From Micromonospora rosaria (GTDB lineage Bacteria > Actinomycetota > Actinomycetes > Mycobacteriales > Micromonosporaceae), in contig NZ_LRQV01000025.1 in the NCBI RefSeq assembly GCF_001567585.1, positions 1 to 63,029 of the forward strand: a stretch of 63,029 nucleotides of DNA, in the 5' to 3' direction. Below are positions 15,026 through 23,729 of this stretch, piece by piece. The position numbers and the translations under genes are program-made. Every line of letters begins with the position of its first letter. The first letter of the stretch is position 1. The notes under the pieces were generated by a model, which was given only the letters and a program-made list of their open reading frames with translations, was not told the DNA's origin and searched no databases.

Positions 15026-15901
15026 ATGAACCCCACTGTCCTCCGACCGGCAGCCCCGCGTCGGCCGCCCCGTCTCGGCCGAGCCGTCGCCGGCTGCACA
15101 GCCGGTGCCGTCATCCTCACCGCCGCCACCGCCTGTTCGACGCCTGCCGGGCCCGAGTCGACCAGGCCGCACCACTCCGGCGCACCCACCCCGTCGGCCG
15201 TCGCCACCACACCGGCCACCAAGGCCAGCGACCACCCGCTACTCCGACTGGCCGACCGGCTCACGGCCACGCCCGACGACACCCACCCCGGCCCCTACTC
15301 CTACCTGCACACCTGGCAGTGGGCCCGAGCCACCACCGTCCTCGCCCGCACCGAAACCCAACGCTGGCGACACCCCGACGGCTCCGGCCTCACCATCGAC
15401 CGACGCGCCCCCGACCGACCCCTGCTCACCGGCCTACCCGACCCCACCGAGCTGACCATCTTCGACCAGACCACACCCACCCGCCAGAAGCACATGCCCG
15501 GACAACTGCCACCCGCACTGCCCGAACCGATCCCGACCGACCCGGCCACCCTGTCCGACCGGATACGCGCCACCGCACCACCGGAGGCCGGACCGACCGT
15601 GCTGCTGACCGCGGCGGTCAGCATCAACCGCGCCCACTACCTCGACCACCACCAGCGGGCCACCCTCCTACGGGTCCTCGCGACCATCCCGACCCTGCGC
15701 CACGACCCCGACGCCGCAGACATCACCGGCCGACCCGGGACCGCGGTCAGCCTCACCGCCGGGGCCTCCACCACCACGCTGACGTTCGACCACACCACCG
15801 GCGCCCTCCTGGCACACCAGGAAACCCTCACCACGACGCCCACCTCGCTGTTCCAGTACGAGCTGTTCACACACGGCCGCCGGTCCCACCCGCCGCCATA
15901 A
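15026..15901 (+). CDS. Putative lipoprotein
   Basis: A 291-residue exported protein. A basic N-region (RRPPRLGR) and hydrophobic stretch (AGCTAGAVILTAATAC) end in a lipobox-like TAAC with the candidate lipidated cysteine near residue 38, followed by a Thr/Ser/Pro-rich spacer. The rest has the look of the actinobacterial CU044_5270-type secreted domain (repeated RW, LTIDRR, LLTAAVSI, TTLTFDHTTGALLAHQETL). That family link is tentative. An ATG at 15008 overlaps the mini-gene stop, but ATG 15026 has GCGAGG eight bases upstream. Function unknown. Confidence 0.6.
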   Translation: MNPTVLRPAAPRRPPRLGRAVAGCTAGAVILTAATACSTPAGPESTRPHHSGAPTPSAVATTPATKASDHPLLRLADRLTATPDDTHPGPYSYLHTWQWARATTVLARTETQRWRHPDGSGLTIDRRAPDRPLLTGLPDPTELTIFDQTTPTRQKHMPGQLPPALPEPIPTDPATLSDRIRATAPPEAGPTVLLTAAVSINRAHYLDHHQRATLLRVLATIPTLRHDPDAADITGRPGTAVSLTAGASTTTLTFDHTTGALLAHQETLTTTPTSLFQYELFTHGRRSHPPP

Positions 15902-16032
15902 ACCCACACGGCGGGGTGCGTTCGGCGCGGAAACCCGCCGGACACGACCAGGTCGTTCGCCCCGCCCCGGCCGGTGCCGGCTGGGGTCGGCCTTCCTAAC
16001 ACCGAGCCCGACTGTTTACCGAGTTGAGGACC

Positions 16033-16908
16033 ATGACCCTGCCCCACATTCGCGTGCGACCCCCCACCGGCCGCCGCCGCCCTCTCGCTCTCCAGACCCC
16101 CGTCACCGCGTTCAGGAACCCGGACACCGGGCACCGGCTGCTGGTGGTCTCGACCTTTCACTTCGGGGAGCCCGGCTACTACCAGGTGCTCCTGGACGAC
16201 ATCACCGCCTACGAGCACGACGGCTGGCAGGTGCAGCACGAAGGCTCCCAGCACCTCACCCCCGCCGGCACCCCGACCGCCGAGGAGCGGGCCGTCCTCG
16301 ACGACCTCGCGGCCAGCCGTGAACTGGAGGCCCTGCGCATGAGCATGCTCGGCTGGGTCTCCCAACACCCCGTCCTGCACCGTCCCACCTGGCGCACCGT
16401 CGACATGGCCGACCTCGACATCATCCGCGCCGTCGGCCACGACACCATGCGCGCCCACCTCACCACCAGCCGGGAACGCCTCGGCTGGCCCGACACCCAG
16501 CCCTGGCAGCACTGCCGTTTCCACGCGCTGCTCGCCCTCGGCCTGCGCCACATCGCGCGAGCCGTCGCACACGGGAACGATCCCCACGGCCGCCGCCCCC
16601 ATCCTGACCCGCGGAAAGAGGCGCTGGACCGGGTGTTGCTCGACGCCCGGTCCACGACCGCCGTCACCACCGCCATCGCCACCGACACCGACGTGGTCAT
16701 GGTGTGGGGCGCCGCGCACTTGCCCGGCATTGCCGCCAGCCTCGGCGATCACGGCTATCAGGCCGACCCCGCCGATACCCGCTGGCACACGGTCGGCCTC
16801 ATCCCCCCGGTCAGGGCCTCCACCATTCGCTACCTCCTGCGTAGACCCCCCGCACCCCACCTGAACTTCCACACCACTACTGAGCCGGTAACGGAGCCCA
16901 CGTCGTGA
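16033..16908 (+). CDS. TraB/Tiki (GumN)-like family protein
   Basis: A 291-residue protein. LLVVSTFHFGEPGYYQVLLD near residue 34 resembles the opening GT.H strand of TraB/GumN/Tiki-type domains, and VVMVWGAAHLPGIAASLGDH near residue 222 resembles their closing GxxH.pGi motif; a Glu in VQHEG follows the first. These folds include putative metalloproteases. No membrane anchor is seen. ATG 16033 has GAGG five bases upstream; a TTG nine bases earlier is in frame but unlikely. The last bases overlap the next gene by GTGA. Its first 16 codons recur in the mini-gene at 14922. Confidence 0.55.
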   Translation: MTLPHIRVRPPTGRRRPLALQTPVTAFRNPDTGHRLLVVSTFHFGEPGYYQVLLDDITAYEHDGWQVQHEGSQHLTPAGTPTAEERAVLDDLAASRELEALRMSMLGWVSQHPVLHRPTWRTVDMADLDIIRAVGHDTMRAHLTTSRERLGWPDTQPWQHCRFHALLALGLRHIARAVAHGNDPHGRRPHPDPRKEALDRVLLDARSTTAVTTAIATDTDVVMVWGAAHLPGIAASLGDHGYQADPADTRWHTVGLIPPVRASTIRYLLRRPPAPHLNFHTTTEPVTEPTS

Positions 16909-18434
16909 ACCGCATCCTCAAGCCCGCGCTCCTGCTCGGCGGCCCGGTCCTGCTCGCCGCCGGCTGCTACGGGCTGGCCCCCTACTACACGACCATCGCC
17001 GTCTGGGAACTCCGCCCCATCCTCCCGGTCGCGCTCGCCGTCGCGGTCGGCTTGGCCATCGCCGCCGGCCTCGGGAGCCTCGGCGCCCGCCTCGACGAGT
17101 ACGACAACCGACCGATGATCGGCCTCGGCCTCGCCGGCTGCCTGATCGGCGCCATCGTGGCGGTCGGGTGGATCACCCACACCCAGTACCAGCAGGACCG
17201 GACATTGGCCGGCACCCTGACCGTCACCACCACCCCGGTTCCGGACCTCGCCGGCCGGACCCCGTTCCAGGTCGCCCAGGCACAGGCCCGATCCGCCCTA
17301 CCGGACGGGGGTGACATCGTCAGCGACGCCCACCTGCCCGACCAGGGCCGCCATGCCACCCTGGTCACCCGGCGGGGCATGCTCGCCGGCTACGCCACCG
17401 TCCTCACCACCCCCGCCACCGGCGACGGGCAGGGCCCGGCAGGGCGGTGCGAGTTCGACCACCACCGGGCCGACGCCCGTGCCGGCGGCCTGTTCGGCCA
17501 CAACCTCGGCCGCCAGATCTCCACCCACCAGCGGTGGGTGCGCTTCACCGCCGACGACATCTACGCCTACTGCGACCACGACCGGCCCATCGTGGTCGTG
17601 CCCCTCAAACGGCAGAGCGGGATCCTGGTCGTCACCGAGAAACCCGCCGGGGTCGCCCTCTATGACGGGAAGACCGGCGAGCTGACCATCACCACCGACA
17701 CCACCGGAGTGCCCGGCCCGTCGTATCCGTTGAGCCTCGCCGCGCAGCAACGCGACGCCACCACCGCCACCGGATCCTTCACCGACTGGTTGTTCCGCCG
17801 CGCCGGCTGGGAACTGCCCGACGACGACGTCAACTCCGCCAACACCGCCGAATACACCCTCACCACCGACGGCCGGCCGACCTACGTCACCCCGATGACC
17901 GCACGCGGATCCGCCACCGCCATCTCCGCCATCACCACCGTCCCCGCCCGACATTCCGGCCTCAGGCTGGCGCCGCTGACCGTGCACCGCCTCGACCCCA
18001 CCTGGGTGTCACCCACCGCCATCGCCGACCGGATCCGCGCCGACTACCAGGACCTCCCCAACTGGCACACCATCACCGTCTACGAAATCATCCCCACCGG
18101 CCGTGACCGGTGGACCGCCACCCTCGGCACCGGACAGACCATCCTCTACCGCGCCACCGGTGTTGGCACCCTCACCGGCGACACACCCACCTGCCTCCAC
18201 CACACCGACGGCAGCATCCTGCGCTGCGGCAGCACTGCCAACACCCACGGCAACGGCCCCGGCCTCCACTACGCACCCAACAGCACCCCACGCCCAGGCG
18301 AGGGCCACCCCACCCCGTCATCCGCCCCGAACGACAGGGACCTCAACCGCATGACCGACCAGCAACTCGCCGACCTACACCGCCGCATCGCCGACGAAAC
18401 CGCCTGCCGCCTCCAACACACCTGCCACCGATAG
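16905..18434 (+). CDS. Large membrane-anchored protein of unknown function
   Basis: A 509-residue protein with three hydrophobic segments near residues 8-28, 38-58 and 72-92, then a long exported-looking domain of about 400 residues rich in Thr. I recognise no family. Notable stretches include TPFQVAQAQARSALPDGGDI and VVVPLKRQSGILVVTEKPAG. The C-terminal end LADLHRRIADETACRLQHTC recurs in the 14922 mini-gene. It starts within the stop of the TraB-like gene (GTGA), so the pair is coupled. It probably works with the lipoprotein at the cell surface, but that is inferred from location only. Confidence 0.6.
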   Translation: MNRILKPALLLGGPVLLAAGCYGLAPYYTTIAVWELRPILPVALAVAVGLAIAAGLGSLGARLDEYDNRPMIGLGLAGCLIGAIVAVGWITHTQYQQDRTLAGTLTVTTTPVPDLAGRTPFQVAQAQARSALPDGGDIVSDAHLPDQGRHATLVTRRGMLAGYATVLTTPATGDGQGPAGRCEFDHHRADARAGGLFGHNLGRQISTHQRWVRFTADDIYAYCDHDRPIVVVPLKRQSGILVVTEKPAGVALYDGKTGELTITTDTTGVPGPSYPLSLAAQQRDATTATGSFTDWLFRRAGWELPDDDVNSANTAEYTLTTDGRPTYVTPMTARGSATAISAITTVPARHSGLRLAPLTVHRLDPTWVSPTAIADRIRADYQDLPNWHTITVYEIIPTGRDRWTATLGTGQTILYRATGVGTLTGDTPTCLHHTDGSILRCGSTANTHGNGPGLHYAPNSTPRPGEGHPTPSSAPNDRDLNRMTDQQLADLHRRIADETACRLQHTCHR

Positions 18435-18573
18435 ACGGCCCGGTCGAGTCACAACGGCGGTCTCGCCAGTCCGCGACCAGAAACAACCGGCACCCCGACC
18501 ACCGCCACCGGCCGGCTGACCGGCCGGCGACGCCAGTCGTCATGTCCCACGGAAGGCGCGCTCTCTCTTGCTC

Positions 18574-18759
18574 ATGGTCATCGGTATGGCACTGCTGTTC
18601 TCGGAGGTCACAGGCCAGGCCGTCACGCCACCTTCTCCGGCCGCGGTCGCGCGTCATGTCGGGGACGCCCGGCTGGACCAGGTTCTGCCCTGCGGGTGGT
18701 GCCTCGTCTGCCACCTCGACACCCTCACCTGGCCGCCGACACCCCACACCTGCCGCTGA
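18574..18759 (+). CDS. Possible small Cys-containing peptide
   Basis: A 61-codon frame between the coupled operon and the CPBP gene. The encoded peptide has a hydrophobic start (MVIGMALLFSEVTG) and a CGWCLVCHLDTLTW tail with C-x2-C-x2-C. No clear ribosome site. It resembles the Cys-rich peptide at 12560 only in having clustered cysteines. May be real or chance. Confidence 0.3.
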   Translation: MVIGMALLFSEVTGQAVTPPSPAAVARHVGDARLDQVLPCGWCLVCHLDTLTWPPTPHTCR

Positions 18760-18833
18760 ACCCCACCAGCCCACCGCGCCCGGTCTGGTGCCGGCCCGTG
18801 CCCGCCCCTCCACGCCCTGGAGATCCCACCCTC

Positions 18834-19826
18834 ATGCCCTCGTCCGTGTCGGCGACCGGCACCCCCTACCACCGACTCAGCCAGCACATCCCCCGACGCC
18901 GCTCCCTGCTGACCATGGCGGCGGTCCTGATCGGCACCCAGGTCGCCCAACTCCCCGTCACCCGGATCACCCGACACCTCCCACCGGAAGGGCTGCCCGT
19001 CCTCGGCCCCTACACCGGGCTGGTCCTGTCGTTCGCCGAGATCGCCTGCATCCTGCCCGCCACCCTCCTCGCCGTCCGCTGGGGCGAGAAACGCCGGGTA
19101 GGCACCCTCAGCAGCGTCGCTGGGCGGCTGCGCTGGCGGTGGCTGGCCGTCTGCCTGGTCATCGCCGCAGTCTGCGTCCCTGTCGTGTTCTGCGCCGGAT
19201 CCCTCACCGTCCTGCTCGCCGTCCCCGACACCAGCACAACATCACCACCGCCGTCGCGGACCTGGATCGGCCTCGGCCCCTCCCTGATCACCCTCGCCGT
19301 CCTGCTCAGCCTCATCGTCGGCCAGGTCGCCGCCGAGGAATACGTCACCCGAGGCGTCATCCTCCAAACGGTAGGCCGCCTCACCCGCACACCCTGGCCC
19401 GCCATCACCGTCCAGGCCACCATCTTCACCGCCCTGCACGGACCCGGCGGATGGGGCACCCTCGGCGTCCTCACCACCGGCATCGCCCTCGGCTGGCTCA
19501 CCACCCACACCGGCGGACTCGAAGCCGCACTCGCCTACCACCTCACCCTCAACGGCGTCATCGCCGTCATCGCCGTCGCCATCGGAGCCACCGACCCCAC
19601 CACCAACGCCACCCACGCCCCCTGGCCACTCGCCATCATCACCGCCGCCACCGCCACCACCTACACCCTCACGACCAGCTTGGCAGCTCGGACCCTCAGC
19701 ATCACCCCCACCCGACGCGCCACCGATGACTTCGACACGGCGACAAGGTCAACCACCACCATCGGCGGCCCAGGTGTCTACCGCGATCCGGCATTCAGGA
19801 CGCACCCGCCGGAGGCCCTACGATGA
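18834..19826 (+). CDS. CPBP-family intramembrane metalloprotease
   Basis: A 330-residue multi-pass membrane protein with the CPBP/Abi glutamic-protease pattern: EEYVTRGVIL near residues 165-174 (EExxxR), FTALHG near 197-202 (FxxxH), and HLTLN near 234 (HxxxN). At least seven hydrophobic segments are visible. Such proteins include CAAX prenyl proteases, bacteriocin-immunity proteins and membrane-protein maturases. GGAG lies about 9 bases before the ATG. It closes the C-rich block; the last 25 residues are polar and unlike the family. Confidence 0.85.
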   Translation: MPSSVSATGTPYHRLSQHIPRRRSLLTMAAVLIGTQVAQLPVTRITRHLPPEGLPVLGPYTGLVLSFAEIACILPATLLAVRWGEKRRVGTLSSVAGRLRWRWLAVCLVIAAVCVPVVFCAGSLTVLLAVPDTSTTSPPPSRTWIGLGPSLITLAVLLSLIVGQVAAEEYVTRGVILQTVGRLTRTPWPAITVQATIFTALHGPGGWGTLGVLTTGIALGWLTTHTGGLEAALAYHLTLNGVIAVIAVAIGATDPTTNATHAPWPLAIITAATATTYTLTTSLAARTLSITPTRRATDDFDTATRSTTTIGGPGVYRDPAFRTHPPEALR

Positions 19827-20057
19827 CCACAAACCCGCTCCCTATCCGATCTGGATGTCGATAGGGGAGACCCGTCGCCTGCATCTCGGGTCACCAAGTG
19901 GCCGGCAGTACTGCGGTCGTCGCGAGTGGTTAGTCTTCCGAAGGTGCTCGCCTCGACTAGGATCGGCGGAAACGCGTGACGGACGATCTGCAGGTGCCGG
20001 TCTGGACACTGGCGACGGATCGATCCCGAGAGGATCTCGCGTGCCGCACAGCTCCCC

Positions 20058-21317
20058 GTGGATTACGAGGGAATGACCCCTGCACGGCTTGCGGGGCTGC
20101 GGCAGGCGCTCGCCGCCTTTCTCGACACGCCGCTCGTCACGGTGGAGGCCTATCCGCTTCCCTCGGAGGTCCACCTTCGAGGTGGAAGGCTCCTTGACGC
20201 CGCTTCGCCTCTTGCCGTGGCACTGCGGAACCTGTTGAAGGTGCCGGCGAATGCCTCCATGAGCATGGTCGGCGCCGGAAGGTCAACGGAGACGCTGTAC
20301 CGCATGGTGGTACCAAGGACGGTGGCGGCGCAGCTCGGCGAGGGCATGGTCCGGTTCATGCCGGCCAAGGCCGGCGTCAACGGAATCTACGGTGACATCC
20401 TCGGCAAGACGGGGATCGTGGGGAAGGCGACCTTCGTCCCAATGGTGGCCGACGCGTCACGTTCAAGCACCACCGGGGTGATGAGCGGCACCGCAAGAGC
20501 CGCTACCGGCGCCGGTATGGTCACCGCTGCAGCATCCTTCGTTCTCCTTGCCGTCGCCACCGCCGCGAGCCTGTACGCCGAAGAGCAGCGCCGCAAGGCC
20601 ATGGAAAGAGTCACCGAACTTCTCGAGGAGCTGACCGCCGACAACCTCGACGCGGAACGCGACCGGCTCAATGGCGCCACGACAGCCGTCGAGAGAGCGA
20701 CCGCGCTCCTGCTGGACAAGGGTGAGGCCGGACATTCCCTGGGGCTGGACGCCGCAGTGCACACCGTCGACACCGCCATCGCCGCCGCCACCCGCAGGGC
20801 CGCCACCTGGCGGGCGAAACTCGCAGCGTTCTCGTCCAAGGGTGTGGAGATCGCCGATCTCATCAAGGCGTTCCCCGGGATCGATCAGCCCAACGGCACC
20901 TTCCGCATCGAGCTCCGGCTCGCCTCGCTGGCCATCGCCACGAAACGTCGGGTCGCGGTCCTTCAAGCTGTGGAGCACGCCCAGAAGTCTCCAGAGCTCA
21001 ACTTTCGCCGCTTCACGGCGATGCTGCAGGACGAGCAGCGAAGCGTGGACGAACTCCAGAGTGATCTACGCGCGCTCCTGGTCGATCTGGCGGAACTTCA
21101 ACTCCGCGCTCCCACCAAGAGCTTCACGAATCGACTGCTGACGCAGGGTGAAGTGAACAGCCTGCTCGCCTGGCCGGGCCGCCTACGGCAACTCGCGAGC
21201 GAGGAATCGGTAGCTGCCTCGGAACTGCCCGATGTCGAGATCGGCCTCGTTCAGCGGGCGGATGGGACGGTACTGGTTCTGCCCGCGGAGGCATTGCCAC
21301 CCGGCCACGCCAACTGA
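20058..21317 (+). CDS. Unknown protein with one hydrophobic segment and long coiled coil
   Basis: A 419-residue protein, no family recognised. The first 150 residues are globular; residues about 153-175 (AGMVTAAASFVLLAVATAAS) are hydrophobic; then YAEEQRRKAMERVTELLEEL begins a long helical coiled-coil region rich in Glu, Arg and Ala to about residue 350. The end (VQRADGTVLVLPAEALP) looks like a small beta unit. The GTG start lacks a clear ribosome site and an ATG at 20073 is possible. It precedes the YbaB/EspC/WXG genes by about 1.3 kb and may share their envelope setting. Confidence 0.6.
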   Translation: MDYEGMTPARLAGLRQALAAFLDTPLVTVEAYPLPSEVHLRGGRLLDAASPLAVALRNLLKVPANASMSMVGAGRSTETLYRMVVPRTVAAQLGEGMVRFMPAKAGVNGIYGDILGKTGIVGKATFVPMVADASRSSTTGVMSGTARAATGAGMVTAAASFVLLAVATAASLYAEEQRRKAMERVTELLEELTADNLDAERDRLNGATTAVERATALLLDKGEAGHSLGLDAAVHTVDTAIAAATRRAATWRAKLAAFSSKGVEIADLIKAFPGIDQPNGTFRIELRLASLAIATKRRVAVLQAVEHAQKSPELNFRRFTAMLQDEQRSVDELQSDLRALLVDLAELQLRAPTKSFTNRLLTQGEVNSLLAWPGRLRQLASEESVAASELPDVEIGLVQRADGTVLVLPAEALPPGHAN

Positions 21318-22171
21318 GCAGCCGCCGATGCGGATCGTGGCCGAGGTCCCGACCGGGCCGCACCCCGAAGATTGACTCCATGGCGTGTTCAACGGAGCGG
21401 CCCTGGTCATCTCCGACCGGGGGACCGCGCCCGGTGCCTTCGCCACGCAGCTCTACCTCCACCAGGTCCCGCTCCACGGGTTGGGTGTCTCGCCGGCTGT
21501 CCCCTCGAACCGGTCGTGAGCTTCATCCCTGGCAGCTTGCCGAACCCAGCGAACCCGATCAGATCGCCGCCTGGCCGGGCCGTATCCTGCTGGCCAACGG
21601 AGCCCTCGCCGCCGCCGAACTGGATGGACGCCTCGCAACATGCGCACCGCGACGGCGGAATCGGCGCCGCCGAGTGGGGTGCCGTGTGGTAGCGGGCCGA
21701 GCCGAGCAGGGGCATCGCGTGTTGGTGCTGGCGGGCGGGCGTGGAGCAGCATCCGACACAGGCCATCGCCTGTGGGCGTTCCCCGGTCCAGGTCAGCGGA
21801 ACGCCGTTGAGTGCGAGCGCGTTGGGCAATGCCTCGTCGGGTGCGGGTGGGAGTGCACCGTGGGGTAGTACGTCCGGTGCCTCGACCGAGATCCCGCACC
21901 CGAAAGGCCTCGTAGGAGGCCGGCGGATGCTCGACAGCGGGTGGGTGACCTGAACGAGCAGGTCAACGGTCGGCCCCGGGGCAGGCAGAGCGGAGTTCCG
22001 GGGCCCCGGTCTAGCCTGGTCTCCACTGCACCGGCAGCACAGGTGGTACGCATTGCGCTTACTGCCGACAACAGTCCTTTTCAGCTGACCCCCCCACCCC
22101 ACTGTCCCGGACGATGCCCGTTGGTCGACCGATCTGGCAGACTGGCAGAATCACCATGAGTCACTGATCGG
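21318..22171. other. Region without a supportable gene
   Basis: About 850 bp. A short plus frame near 21375-21515 reads FNGAALVISDRGTAPGAFAT then QLYLHQVPLHGLGV with good codon character but no start, so it may be a gene fragment. A minus-strand frame (21407-22102) has scattered cysteines but poor coding character. I assign neither. Confidence 0.35.
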
Positions 22172-22213
22172 TTGCACAGTATTGTCAGGTGGCAGCGTGC
22201 AGGCGGGGGAAGA

Positions 22214-22648
22214 TTGAGCGCGACGTCGATCACGGATGGCAACCGTACAAGCCGTACGTTGTTGCTGCTCTTGGCGGCCGGGCCGGTCTTTGAGCTGCCG
22301 GTGATGACCTTGCTGGTGAGGTCGTTTGCGGAAGTCGCCGATGATGCGGCTTTCGGACTGACGGGCTCGCAGGCGGTGCTGGTCGCGTCGGTGGTGACGG
22401 TGCTCCTGGCGGCGACGGCGCTCTGGAACGAGGCCCGAGTGTCATCCGGCTTTCGGCGAGCAGTCGGCATCGCCTCACTGATCGCGGCGGGCCTCCTGGC
22501 CACTCTGGCGGTGGGATTCCTCGTCACCGCTGAGTGGGCTGGCTTGTTCTGGCTGCTAGCCCACTGCATCTTCTCGCTCAGTGGTCTCGGCGGGCTGGCC
22601 ATACGATCTGCTGCCCGTCTGCCCCTACGCGATCAAGGACGGCGGTAA
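22214..22648 (+). CDS. Small multi-pass membrane protein
   Basis: A protein of about 144 residues with four hydrophobic segments (LLLLLAAGPVFELPVMTLLV; AVLVASVVTVLLAATAL; IASLIAAGLLATLAVGFLV; GLFWLLAHCIFSLSGLGGLA). No family recognised. TTG 22214 has GGGGAAGA immediately upstream; an in-frame TTG at 22172 would add 14 residues. The YbaB-like gene starts 4 bases after its stop, so they are co-transcribed. This looks like a membrane component of the small secretion-associated cluster. Confidence 0.6.
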   Translation: MSATSITDGNRTSRTLLLLLAAGPVFELPVMTLLVRSFAEVADDAAFGLTGSQAVLVASVVTVLLAATALWNEARVSSGFRRAVGIASLIAAGLLATLAVGFLVTAEWAGLFWLLAHCIFSLSGLGGLAIRSAARLPLRDQGRR

Positions 22649-22652
22649 GCAG

Positions 22653-23402
22653 ATGAGCGACGAGGTGGTAGAGAAGCTACGTCGGCTCCACCAGCAGACC
22701 ACGGAACTGGCTGCCCTGCTGGCGTCGGTGCAGTCCCAGCCGCCACCCGGTCGGACGGCAGGCACCGATGCGCGCGGAGCAGCCGAGGTGTCCATCGGAG
22801 CGGAAGGGCTGCCCATCGCGATCGAGGTGGCACCGGACTGGCAGCGTCGGGTGGAGCCCCGGGATCTTGGATCGGCTGTGCTGTCCGCGTTCGAAGACGC
22901 GATAGCCGAGGGGCAGCGGGCATGGGCTGCGGGATTCGACAGTGACGCATGGGCGGCCGAGGCGGATCGGTTCAAGGCTCGCAGTGATCGTCAACACACC
23001 GATGAGCCTCTGGCTCCGCTGCCTCAGGTGCCCGTCTACGGGCCGGGACGGGATCACCTCGCGCTGAACGAGGAGATCCTGACGACCTTCCAGGCGGTAC
23101 GTGCACAGAGCGCCACGCCACCAGAGCCGGCCATGGGCCGCAACCGTGAACGTACTGTCAGCATTGCCCTGTCCACGGACGGTCTGCGGGGCTGCGAGAT
23201 CGAGCCGGCGTGGGCAGCGACCAGGACAGCCCGTGAGATCAACGCCGAGTTGAGCCAGGCTCTGCATGGGGCACACGCCATCCTCCGGGAGCGGTCAGCC
23301 CATCAGCGGCGCGAGGCCGAGAACCTGGAGGGCCTCGCCCAGGAAGCGCTTGCGACATTGGTGCGGTTGGCCGATGCCAGCCCTCGGCCCCAGGAGCGTT
23401 GA
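22653..23402 (+). CDS. YbaB/EbfC-like family protein (secretion-cluster type)
   Basis: A 249-residue protein. It starts with a helix (EVVEKLRRLHQQTTELAALL), then has two units resembling the YbaB fold: VSIGAEGLPIAIEVAPDWQR with a helix after it, and VSIALSTDGLRGCEIEPAWA followed by INAELSQALHGAH. Tandem YbaB-like domains without the usual DNA-binding role are common next to EspC/WXG100 genes in actinomycetes. Its stop overlaps the next start (TGATG type, one base shared), so it is coupled to the EspC-like gene. Function unknown; perhaps a chaperone or scaffold for secreted partners. Confidence 0.65.
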   Translation: MSDEVVEKLRRLHQQTTELAALLASVQSQPPPGRTAGTDARGAAEVSIGAEGLPIAIEVAPDWQRRVEPRDLGSAVLSAFEDAIAEGQRAWAAGFDSDAWAAEADRFKARSDRQHTDEPLAPLPQVPVYGPGRDHLALNEEILTTFQAVRAQSATPPEPAMGRNRERTVSIALSTDGLRGCEIEPAWAATRTAREINAELSQALHGAHAILRERSAHQRREAENLEGLAQEALATLVRLADASPRPQER

Positions 23403-23716
23403 TGAAGTCGCCGAGTCGCGACCAGGTCTCCGTCGCCACCAACACGCTGCGCCAAGAGGCCATCGAGTGGGACGGGCAGAGCGCCGCCGTCGGCCGAATC
23501 GGCACGAAGGTCGCCGCCATGAGCCTGAACCGGGTCGAAGCTGGGCTGTTCCAGCTCATCGTGTCCCCGTACAACGACGTCGTCGAGCAGGTCAGCGGGC
23601 GCTGCAACGAGGGGAGAGCAGCGTTGGCCGAGGTGGGTCGGACGTTGCGGTTCGTCGCCGACACCTACGACGAGGAAGACCGCAGCAACGCCCACCGACT
23701 CAACAACCTCTACTGA
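23402..23716 (+). CDS. EspC-like type VII secretion target
   Basis: A 104-residue helical protein. The pattern LRQEAIEWDGQSAAVGRIGT followed by a second helix and the tail VADTYDEEDRSNAHRLN matches the excreted EspC/DUF2580-like family: a small helical hairpin with W in the first helix and YxxxD/E near the end as secretion signal. It is coupled to the YbaB-like gene and precedes the WXG-like gene by 13 bases. These features suggest export by a type VII (ESX) system encoded elsewhere. Confidence 0.7.
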   Translation: MKSPSRDQVSVATNTLRQEAIEWDGQSAAVGRIGTKVAAMSLNRVEAGLFQLIVSPYNDVVEQVSGRCNEGRAALAEVGRTLRFVADTYDEEDRSNAHRLNNLY

Positions 23717-23729
23717 ACAGGCTGGCCAG

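Noticed and set aside
15637..16872. 411-residue minus-strand open frame
   Set aside because: Antisense to the lipoprotein and TraB-like genes, which are tied to neighbours by overlapping starts and stops.
21407..22102. Minus-strand frame with scattered cysteines as a zinc-finger gene
   Set aside because: Cysteine spacing is irregular, codon character is poor and no start site is supported.
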